The notes under the pieces are model-generated. The model had not been told where the DNA came from, searched no databases, and saw nothing but the letters and a program-made list of their open reading frames with translations. Of a stretch of 64,000 nt of DNA, positions 34,750 to 44,455 are shown piece after piece. A program made the translations under genes and the position numbers. Numbering within the stretch: the first letter of the stretch is position 1; the number at the start of each line of letters is the position of its first letter. The stretch comes from Coprinellus micaceus (taxonomy: Eukaryota > Basidiomycota > Agaricomycetes > Agaricales > Psathyrellaceae). The stretch lies in the NCBI GenBank assembly GCA_951394405.1, contig OX596336.1, forward strand, positions 744,001 to 808,000, given 5' to 3'.

Positions 34750-37379
34750 ATGGATCTACCAGCTCGAAAGCAGTACGCGGGGGATACTCGTCGGCTTTTG
34801 TTGGCTTTCGATATCGGGACGACGTTCAGTGGCATTTCATACAGGTAAATAGTATTTAACTGCAAATTGATGGAGAATTGATTCGACGATGTGGACAGTA
34901 TCCTTGACCCTGGTAGCGTCCCTGAGATTCGGCCAGTGACAAGGTGAGCTTTCCGATGGTTTCCCAACGCAATCTCGCTAACTGGTCTGTCCAGGTTCCC
35001 GTGCCAACAGCATGTCGGAGGAGATTCGAAAATACCAACTGTTGTCTACTACGATTCTAATGGCGATGTCTGCGCGATAGGTGCAGAGACGCTAAAGGAC
35101 GGGATTGAAGAGGATGCTGAAGAGAACAGGTGGACTAAGGCGCGCTGGTGAGTTTGTGTGTTGGTTCAATCGATCGTGGGCTGACAGTATTCACCCTCAC
35201 TCACAGGTTTAAGCTGCACCTGCGCCCGAAACCTAGACCAGCATCGATGTTCTCGATGTTCAAACTACACCTGCGCTCGAAACCTAGACCAGCATCGATG
35301 TTCTCGATATTCAGACGCTTGAGTCTAGCCCCTGAGCCTGAGCCTGAGCCTGAACCTCACGAATCGGACTCTATCCCACCTCTGCCACCCGGCAAGGCGG
35401 TCGTGCAAGTGTTCGCCGACTACATGGTGTACCTCTTTGAGTGCGCGAAGGAGTACATCACGGAGACACATGGGGCGAGGGTGTGGGCATCCCTCGCAGA
35501 CGATATTATGTATGTATTGACGCACCCTAACGGCTGGGGAGGGCCACAGCAAGCACAGATGCGGCTTGCCGCAATCACGGCCGGGCTCATATCGGACACG
35601 GAGGAAGGTCGTGCTCGCGTCACATTCGTCACAGAAGGGGAGGCGAGCCTGCATTTCTGCCTTTCGAATGGGCTGGAGATCGAGGGCGACGAGGTAATGT
35701 TATCATCGAGAGCATCAGGTTGGCTCTGCTTATTGATTTGGCCCCATAATTTGTCGTATAGGGAGACGGTGTCTTGGTCGTTGACGCTGGCGGGGGTACC
35801 ATTGACCTCACAGCCTATCGCAAACTGCCCGACCATTCGTTTGAAGAGATCGCCATTCCGAAATGTATGTTGATCTTTCATACAATCCCGTCTCATCGCT
35901 AACTCCTGCTCCTACTCTGACAGGCCACTTCCAAGGCGCTGCGTACGTTACCATGCGAGCGGAACAGTTCTTCCGGGGTATACCACTCCGTCCACCATCC
36001 CATACAACTAAGACTCTAACGGTTCCTTTAGGACTTCTTTCTGGGACTCGCTTCGCTCAAGACATCGACACCCTTACAACGCGGTTCGACAGAAAGACCA
36101 AGCACGTATTCCGAAGAGACGATGAGCCTCACCATATTCAGTTCGCTTCTCACCGCGAACGAGATGCGACGCTCAACATTCGCGGTGGTCGGCTCACGCT
36201 GGCAGGGTAAGCAACCGTCCAACACTGCTGACATCAAGAATGCGGCGTTCATATCCACTACAGGTCAGACGTAGCTACCTTTTTCGAGCCGTCGATCTCG
36301 TGTATCATCCAAGCAGTCAAGGACCAGATCTCGGCGGCGCACGCCCCAATCAAGGTAAGCGAGGTGCGACTTGAAAGTAGGATATTTGTACTAAGGGGCT
36401 TGGTGCCGCCAGACGGTTTTCCTAGTCGGCGGATTCTCCGCTAGTCATTGGCTTTGTGAGAACGTGCGCCAGGGTATTGAGCCCCTCGGAGTTGTGGTCT
36501 CGCGACCTGACACCCATGTGTGCGTTTAGTCCAATTACGAAACTTGCTCGCTTCGCTCACGTACTGGCCTCTACCTTCCAGCAACAAGGCGGTCTCGAAT
36601 GGGGCTGTATCGTTCTACCTAGACGGTGTTGTCAGCTCCAGGGTGGCTAGGCTAACATACGGTGTAAGGTGTAGCATGGCGTACGACTCGACGAACCCAG
36701 AACACTCCAAAAGAGGCCACCTCATCAAGGTCGACAAAATCTCAGGGAAGCCTATGCTCGATTGCTACTTTTCGAACATTTTGCCAAAGGTGACCGTCCA
36801 GGCGATTGTCCCACTATCAACCACCCCTCGTTTATGATGTTATTCCCAATACAGAATACCAGGGTGAAGGAAACGACCGAATTTCGCGAGTCCTTCAGTA
36901 CATCCGACTTTGATCGCGCTTCGCTAGACCACCACAGATCGGCTATTCACTGCTACACTGGACAATCCAACCATCCTCGCTGGATGAATGATGAATCAGG
37001 TGTGTCACTACGCTTAAAGGGTCATGTGGCGTTTCAATGAGTTCACATCTCCGACCAGATATGTATTCTGCAGTGTGCATCGTAAAGGCCGACACGTCTT
37101 CTGTAAAGGCGACCGTAGGGAGATCGACGACCGGGGTCCCATACCATCGCATCCACTTCGATGTCGTTCTACTCTTTGGCTTAACGGAACTCAAGGCCCA
37201 GATTGCTTATTTGGAGAATGTACGTGGGCTTTCGCATCCCTTGTATTCTCTTCCTGACATGAGAAACCACTAGGGTGTTGAAAAGCGGTAAGAGTTGATT
37301 TGCCATGAGATGTTCATGTTAAGTCTCTAGCTAAGTGTGGTTGATTAGTGGGCCAGCAACGGTCGTCTACGAGGACTAA
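34750..37379 (+). CDS. Hsp70-like protein, HSPA12-type (copy 4, intact)
   Basis: A divergent Hsp70-fold ATPase, probably cytosolic (no signal peptide, no EEVD end). About 14 exons from ATG 34750. Motifs in order: LLLAFDIGTTFSGISY (phosphate 1, about residues 17-32), HVGGDSKIPTVVYYDSN, THPNGWGG, EGEASLHFCLSNG, VLVVDAGGGTIDLTAY (phosphate 2), FQGAAYVTMRAEQFF, DTLTTRFDRKTKHVF, FFEPSISCIIQA, VFLVGGFSASHWL (adenosine site), NKAVSNGAVSFYLDG, a CIVKADTS/LLFGLTELKAQ exon and a last exon ending RGPATVVYED at 37379. Exon 4 carries a 51-bp tandem duplication and an (EP) run. All joins are open. A classical substrate-binding domain is not recognisable, as in HSPA12-type proteins. CC-6 follows 354 bp downstream on the same strand. 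Confidence 0.85.
35208..35309 (+). repeat. 51-bp tandem duplication inside an Hsp70-like exon
   Basis: Bases 35208-35258 and 35259-35309 are direct repeats with 5 mismatches in 51. Each encodes FKLHLR(P/S)KPRPASMFS(M/I). The second unit adds 17 residues in frame. It starts exactly at the exon 5' end and is absent from copies 5, 7 and 9. Confidence 0.9.
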
Positions 37380-37732
37380 AGGTTTCTGGAGAAATGGAGA
37401 TATGTTGACCCCTTCTCCGAGCTCAGGACACATTTGTTCATTCCATAGTTCAACGACTTTCTACCCATGTGGATACGTTGCAAGTTCTTTTCGTATACAG
37501 ACGCTATTTCCTTGGTTCCTGCCGTGAAAGTCCGAGTCATGCCCCCGAGACCGAAGTAACGAAAGAACCTCTTCCCAAGTGCGACTTATTCATCGATCAG
37601 TGGCAGGCCATGAGGCTACCACACGGCTCGATCTCGGCAATCTTCTGTGTCCCCAAGTTCCTTGCTTCTTCCTTCGACTGCTTCACTTGTGAGATTTCGA
37701 GGACAAGCCTTCAATAATCCCACTATTGTCAG

Positions 37733-39570
37733 ATGCCTCTTGGCTGGACTTGGATGCCTTTTCTCGGTTCCCAAAAGGACAGGATCGAGGCGTCACAGTC
37801 GGCAGGAGAAGCGACTTGGACCTCCCAAGAGGGGCAAGGCGCGTATACTCGGCGGAGAGGGTCCCGCCATGATGGAAAAGCTCTCAGGGATGACCACAGG
37901 TCACGAAGGCAACGCCATGACAGTACGTAGGTTGGAAGTGTGCACTGCCTGAATCCATTCATCTGAATACGGGTGCACAGATGCTGGAGACAATGTAACC
38001 GTTCCCGTCGATCAACACAAACGAGGTGAGCCAGATATTCAGCCCCGCCGATTCGTTTGCCTCAACACCCAACACAGGCGCGGGTTCTTGCGGCCAGGAA
38101 AGGGTAGACACCCGGAGATCCGTATCCGAGTCAGACGATCAGCAAACGGGCCTGCCTTCGAACCGGTCAAGCTTGACCGTTTCACCCCCCACGGTCCAGG
38201 AGGGCCTCGGGCAAGGGGATGACGCCTTTAGGACATGGCAGTCTCAAAAGGCGGAGATGGAAAGTATCATAAAGCAAAGGTGCCAGGAAGCCTATGAGCT
38301 CGAACGCGAACTGAAGAGCGCGACGAGGAGGATCGCTGAATGGGAGGAAAACTATGACATACTTCAGGAACGGCTAAATTCCGCAAATATCCAAGCAGAA
38401 GAGAGGATGGCGGAAGTCTCTCGAGAGTTGCGACGAGTGGAGAAGGAGAATCAGGAGTTGCGACGGGTGGAAAAGGAGAACCAGGAGCTACGGCTGGTTG
38501 AGAAGGAAAACGAAAGGTTGCATGATGAAGGGGTCAAGGTCCAGCGCCAGCTCGAACAGTTGACGATACAATCGGAACGCATGGAAGAAAACTTTCAGAA
38601 GTCACAGAAATTGTTAAAGTCTTGCACGGAAGAGCTCAGACTGGCCCAAACGTTCTTGACGACTGCCGATGAGCATTCGATAGCGGATATCTGCCACATG
38701 GTGGACCAGCTCAATGAGGAGATCTACCAGTGCACCATGATGATGTCGGACGCTCTCATCGAGCAGAGGGGGATGGAGACTCAGAAGGGTGAGGATGATG
38801 GAGCCAACAGGCTGGAGGTCTGTCACAGAGTGCAACAGAGATGGTGTCCCGCGCTTGTCTCACGCCTCCAAGCGGATGTGAAGGAAGATGAAACCACCCT
38901 CTTCGAGTCCTTGCTTCAGCATGTGTTGATGTGTCGGTGCTACGAAATCGTGCAATCGTTCTCTCTTGACAGCCGGGAGTTCGATAATCGATTTTTGGCT
39001 CTGTGGGATAGCATTTTACAAGCCTGTGAGTCTTCAGAATTTCTTCCAGTAGTTGTACTTGGTTTGCTGACAATGAGCAAAGATGAGACGCCGATCGCGA
39101 AAAGATGGCTTGCAATAACACATTCACAACTCAAATCGCCGGTCGTCGACCACTCAAGCATTATGCGTGACCTGTCGTTTTTAATGTTTGCCGGAGGCTG
39201 GAGCAATGAAATAGAGGGCTCCCAAGCACTACCCGAAAAGGTGATGGAGAAGGTAAGGGAGCTGAGCGAGAGGGCGCTGAAGATAAGGGAGGCAATTGCA
39301 GAGGGCATTCTATCCGCTGAAGTGGATGTCTTCTACTACGAGGATGGCACGCTTTTTGACCCGGCCAAAATGCAAGACGCCTGGGATATCGGGGCTCGTT
39401 CGGGCGTAGCTGGGTACAACTCTGAGGACATCGTCTGCTCCACAGGACTGGGCGTGCGATACATCACAAGGGAAAGACGCTCATCCGCCGGCGAGAGTGA
39501 TCAGGAGAAGAAGGAAACCGTTCTGAAGCCCAAGGTTCTTCTTCCATCCGCCTTGGAGCCTGCCGGGTAG
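37733..39570 (+). CDS. CC-6, coiled-coil family protein (intact)
   Basis: Exons 37733-37922, 37981-38025, 38078-39025 and 39083-39570 sum to 1671 bases (556 residues, one frame). The N-terminal 80 residues are basic and polar (RRRGSRHDGKALRDDHRS). A long coil follows (about residues 140-280), including three 10-residue repeats ELRRVEKENQ. Then come FLTTADEHSIADICHMVDQL, NEEIYQCTMMMSDAL, TLFESLLQHVLMCRC, PIAKRWLAITHSQ, KALKIREAIAEGILSAEVDV, MQDAWDIGA, CSTGLGVRYITR and LKPKVLLPSAL. The third intron (39026-39082) is 57 bp, has no stop in frame and could be retained. It is the best template for the family. It lies downstream of Hsp70-like copy 4 on the same strand. Confidence 0.85.
38425..38514 (+). 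repeat. Three 30-bp in-frame repeats in CC-6
   Basis: Units at 38425, 38455 and 38485 encode ELRRVEKENQ, ELRRVEKENQ and ELRLVEKENE. They extend the coiled coil by 10 residues per unit. Confidence 0.85.
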
Positions 39571-39574
39571 CGCA

Positions 39575-40210
39575 AGGGGTGGTACCAAGGTATTCGCTCT
39601 CTGGTCTTGTCCGAGTCTACGTATTGTATGCCATCCAGTGATATGTTGTTGAGTGCCACTATTATCAGAAGGATTCGAAATCCATTCTCCCGTCCTGGGT
39701 CTCTTCCCGTGGCTATCTTCGGAAGACATGGGCCCTGAGTGACGACGACGGTGTTGTCCCTACACTATCGCTCAGTGACCTTCAAAGTCGATAATGCGAC
39801 CAGAACAAGAAGAGAGCAATACTAACGTCTCGTTGCCAGGCATTGGACTACGTCCACTATAAGCACCCCAGGCGCTCTCCAGATACGTCGACGGTCTTGA
39901 GTTGAAGCCTGTCGGATCTGCGGCCGTCTGCGATGGCGTGGTCCAGGTGAAGGCGTGCCAACAGCCCACGCGCCAGTTTTGCTGAAAACTCCCATGCACC
40001 CGGCGCTAATACTAAGCGCCCGTCAATTGTCGTGGCAAATAGCACCCTGCCGAATATTCGAGTCCCTCTCAAAGAACAGAATAGGCGCTAAATTACTGTT
40101 GAGTAACGGGGGAACCCCTTCAACCCCAACATAACGTACGTCACAAACAGCGACCCAGATGAGTAAAAGTAAGATACCAATCGCGGTTGCCCCGTATTCC
40201 TAGATTCAGC
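39575..40210. other. Intergenic between convergent CC-6 and CC-7
   Basis: No gene is recognised. The two flanking CC genes end here facing each other. Minus-strand frames at 39481-39729 and 39857-40072 lack motifs. Confidence 0.5.
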
Positions 40211-40213
40211 ACG

Positions 40214-41995
40214 TTACGCGTCATTTATAGTTCCGACAGTAGAACAGAGAAGAACCTTGGGCTTCATCAAAATTTCTCTTCTGGAGCCACCGCTCGATGG
40301 GCGTCTCCTCTTGGTCACAATTCGAAGCCCCAGCCCTGTTGAGCACACGATGGGCCCGTGTCCAACAGCAACTTCCTGGCCTCCTGTAGACTGCCGCTCC
40401 GGAACCTCGTAGGCATCCTGCATCGTAGTCGGGTCAAACTCCCGCCCTCCTTCATAGCAGAAGATCTCGATGTTGAAAGATCGAATCCCCGTGTAGATCA
40501 TGTCCCTGATCTTCCCCGCCTTTGCCGTCATATCTACCAGCCTTCTGTGCACTACCTGTTCCAAGATTCTCGAGTTGAGCGCTTCCCGCCATCCAGCCAC
40601 TACGAGTAGGGCGTGTAGGTAACGTAGGAGCTGTGAGTGGTCGCGGTTTTGATTCCTGGAAGTCGAAATAGTGATAGCCAACCAGTTCTTCGCCACAGCC
40701 GCGTCCTCTGTCGGTGCGGAGTTTATGAGTCCCTAATCCGAGAGGGAAGGGGCGGTGACTCACGAGACGCGAATATATCTTTCCAGAGGCTGCCCATATG
40801 CTTGTCGACGTCCCGATTTTCAAGGCAGAAAGAACGTATCATCTCGCGAGCCTCGGATACAAAGGCATTCTGAACCATGCACTCAAACATGACGGTATCA
40901 TCCCGAGCAATATCCGCCTCGAGCCGGACCAGGGTATCCTCATTCCATCCCTTAGAGATAAGCCTCCGACTTTCCTGAAGCTGAGTCCGCCAGCTGCTTT
41001 CACGAACGTTCCCCGATGCTGGGCTGGATTCGCGATGCTGAAGGAGTGCATCGGACATATCCATAGCGCATTGAAAGAATTCGTCGTTCAGCTGCTCCAC
41101 CAGGCGGCAAACGTCTGCTCCCGAGCACTGATCTGCCGTGGTCACGAAGGCCTGTGCGGCACTCAACTCCTCCGTCCGCGACTCCAAGAGCTTCTTCGTC
41201 TGCTCCAACTCTCTCTCAAGCTTTCGACACCTTCGCTGCGTCTCCTCAAGCTGCGCTGCCTCGCTGTGCGTCCGAGAGTCGGCAGCAGCTTGCAGCTCTC
41301 GACCCGACTCTCGAGCTTTCTGCTCGGATTCCCGGGCCCGCCGGCTGAGCCTGTCGTTTTCCAGCTTGAGAGCCTGGATGTCAGCATCCTTTTGAGCGAG
41401 AGCAGTGGTTTGCGCTCGATTGAGCCTCTCCATCTCCACTTTCTGGGATTCCCATGTGAGTTGGGTGTCGATGCGTTCCACTGTCACACTGGCGGCTCGG
41501 CGACGCGACGGCGGGGATATCGGCGGGTACTGTTTGCTATCCTTTCTGGAATCGTAGTCGCCCGCTGCGGTACGCCCGTAATCCAATGAGGAACCGCTCA
41601 GCGAAAAGGAGTTGGCAACTCACGGCGGGGCAGAGGCTTGTCGACTCGTCTCCTAGTTTCGTTGTAGCCCTCTGCGTTCGCTGAGCTTAGTCGGGGTGGT
41701 GCTTGAAACTCAAAGGGCTCGACGTACCACTCTGAGTTGGTGCTCTACTTCGATATTCGGCCGACTCCTTCCGCTTCCCTGGTTCGTTCGTGATTGTGGG
41801 CGCTAACACCAAATCCCCGATTGCGCCAGCTAGATCTTCGATGCGACCCTTGTCGTTTGCATCACTGGGCCGCTTATCTCTGCGGATGAGGTCTGGGATC
41901 CAGGAGAGCGTCTTCGCGAGCGGGGATGCCGCCTTCCTTTTGGACCTAGAAGCAGTGAGTTCGAATTGTGCTTGGTTGCATACGATATCCTACAT
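40214..41995 (-). CDS. CC-7, coiled-coil family protein (intact)
   Basis: Stop at 40214. The last exon (to about 40700) holds VAKNWLAITISTS, YLHALLVVAGWREAL, MQDAYEVPER, CSTGLGLRIVTKRRR and MKPKVLLCSTV. Before it is a long exon (about 40770-41525) with TQLTWESQKVEMERL, a coil, FVTTADQCSGADVCRLVEQL, NDEFFQCAMDMSDALL and VMFECMVQNAFVSEA. Upstream exons read ANAEGYNETRRRVDKPLPRP and, from 41945 leftward, SKRKAASPLAKTLSWIPDLI and IEDLAGAIGDLVLAPTITNE. In that frame the only evident start codon is split by an intron (AT at 41995-41994, G at 41945), so the 5' end could also lie further upstream. No internal break. It is closest to the dead copy CC-3. Confidence 0.75.
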
Positions 41996-42199
41996 TTTCG
42001 AATCTGTCGTAGCGCGCGCGGGACTGAGCAGGCCAGTTGGCTGGGGTTATCTCAGCTAGCGCTGGCGGCACATCCAGTCCCTATTGTTGGTAAGGTGATA
42101 AATCTTGCACGGGCGCGTTGAAAGGTCTCGATGGTTGTGGTTACGGTTAGAGTTGCACCTTCTCAGGGCGCATCATCGGCACCATTTCAACATATCAGG

Positions 42200-42790
42200 C
42201 ACAGCCACTTGCGTTTTGACGCTCACGGCGACCAGAATAGGCGCTCGGCGGCGGGGGAGACCATCGGCAGATTCGGCTCTTCAGAGCGAAACTATTGGAA
42301 AACACACAGATCTGACCAGCGAAGAGGGACACGTGGGGCGCTCAAACTGACGGCTCCCATTCGCTTATTAGTTCAACATTCGATCCAAACAACCATCCGC
42401 TACTGCTTCGTAAACAACAGATTCAAGTCCACAGTTTCGCACATGCAGGGCCGTACCAGAGATGACCCTTCATCTGCCTTACTCTTCTTCCCATAAGGAC
42501 ACTCGCTTGTGGCGCCAGTGACCCGTCAAGTGCCCGGGGACCACGATGGGTGTACATCCGTGTAATCCCACTGCAACTTTGAGATTAGCGAACGAGGATC
42601 GGGTAAAGTACTATAGACAAGGCGGAAGAGGCAGGGCTCAAAGGTACTGCCCTCCTACTCAATGTGAACATGACTGGTACAAAGCTAGCAATGAAAACCG
42701 TAAAAGAAAGGGTGGCATATTTTCGAGGGACCTATGAAATGAGTTACGGAGTGTAGGATAAACTTAGAAGGGATTGGCCTTTCGTACCTG
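42200..42790. repeat. Segmental duplicate A (partner 56950-57497)
   Basis: The stretch downstream of CC-8 is similar over its length to 56950-57497, with shared strings such as GAGATTAGCGAAC, CAAGGCGGA and GGGATTGGCCTTTCGTACC. No intact gene is seen here; a minus-strand frame similar to that at 56884-57198 is broken by stops. Confidence 0.7.
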
Positions 42791-42793
42791 CAA

Positions 42794-44455
42794 CTACTCG
42801 TCGAGGGTTGAATACAGTAGAACTTTGGCCTTCAGCAGAATTTCCTCCTTCTTGCGCACGCACGATGGGTCAGAGGTGCGGGGCTCTCGAATGATGCGTC
42901 ACAAACCCAGCCCCGTCGAGCAGAAAACCCAATCCACCTCCGCTAGATCCCCGCTCATTCGAGATTTACCTGTATTTCCCCAGGCGTTTCGCATTGCTGC
43001 AGGTTGGAACTCCGCTTTCATGGCACAGAAAAATACCTGTAAATCGACTGAGTGGACACCTTCCGCTATCGTCTCTTTGACTCGCAAAGCTTTGGACGCT
43101 ACTTGGTCAAGCTTTCCACCTATGACTTCCTCCAGTCGGCTCGCAGGAAGAGCCTCCCGACCGGATACAGCCATCAAGTGTGTCAGTCGCTCCATGATGA
43201 CAGCACGGTCGAGAGGTTGTCCCTGTGACATTAGGGTAGCACGTGTGATAGCCAGCCAGTTTCTGGATATCGAGGTTTCATCTGCCAAAGGCACCGTGTT
43301 AAAGGTCCGCAGATCCTGAAAATTGCGTGAACGGCAACTCACGCGAAGCAGCAACGTTCTCCCAAAGTTCAGTGAGGTACTGATCCACCTTTTTGTCCTG
43401 TTGACAGAATGATCGTATAATTCCGTGAGTCCAATCGGCCAAGGCATACTGCGCGACGCAGTCAAACAGGGTTGTGTCTGGGTCGGGACAGTTCAGGTCG
43501 GCTCGAAGGCGCTTGACGAAATCTTGATTCCACCGACTGAAGAGTTTCTGAGCGTTTTCGAGGCGCTTCCTCGCATCTCCATCGGGTGTGAAATCCTTTG
43601 GAAGGACAGCTTGCCCTAGCATCGCCTCGGAGATACATGCTGCACAGGTAGATCTCATCGTTCACTTCTTCCACCATCTGGGATACCTCGGCAGTGGAAT
43701 ACTTGTCTGCAGTTGTCATGAAGGCCTGACCAACCTTGACCTCATCTGTACGATGGTTCAGTAGCTCCCTCAGTTTCTTCAACTCCTGATCTCCTCGCTG
43801 ACACCCGCGGCGCATCTCGTCCAAGTCCTTGGTCTGGTGAGAGATGCGACTCTGTGCTTCGTCGAGCCGCCCCTTTGTAGAACGGTATCGCTCTTCCCAT
43901 TGGGTAGAGACCTTCTTTATTTCTTGGATTTGGGACCTCAACGCGGCAAGCTCGTCGTCTTTCGCCTGCAAAGAGGCCGCATGGGACTTGGTATTCTCCA
44001 CCTCTACCCACTTACTCCCTGGACGAGGAGAACGAAGTCTGGCGTCGACGGACTTCTGCGGACCGTAGATTGTCGAAACGTGCTCTCTAGATTGCGATCT
44101 GCCTGATATGCTTCCTCAGTTATGCGGACAAAAGGGTGCATCGACGAATAGTAAGTGAGGAAAGCGGGTACACGCACCATCCAAAGGGACGCTGCCTCTG
44201 TCTCCAGCTTCGCATTTGTCGGTGAGAGGGAAGCCTACAGCGACTCTAGTCAACCTCTGGCCGTCGCTGGGAGGGAGGCGGGCGCACCTGTCCAAATAAT
44301 ATCATCCCTACGTTCAGGCGTGAGTGGCCTATCAGGTACGGTGTTGCCTTCGCTCAGAGTGTTTAAACTTCGATGGTGAGTTGCATAGTCAACACTGTCT
44401 GGAACCTCGTCACCGGGTTGAGGAAGCCTGACCGGTTGTCTTCTGTCTAGTGTCA
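42794..44455 (-). pseudogene. CC-8, coiled-coil family copy, frameshifted and fused to Hsp70-like copy 5
   Basis: It reads on from the Hsp70 exon at 44456: LPQPGDEVPDSVDYA (matching the exon-1 EIPDQASYE region of CC-9), a donor after IIWTG, a GFPLTDKCEAGDRGS exon, then SQSREHVSTIYGPQKS, a coil, and FMTTADKYSTAEVSQMVEEV. A two-base loss after the CSMYL codons (paralogs read CSMDLS.AML) shifts the frame; the original frame continues as EAMLGQAVLPKDF and TLFDCVAQYALADWT. The last exon keeps SISRNWLAITRATL, but in CSTGLGL the next codon is TGA where paralogs have CGA, removing the final 40 or so residues (LLKAKVLLYSTLDE, stop at 42794). Its own start codon and first residues are deleted. Confidence 0.8.
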
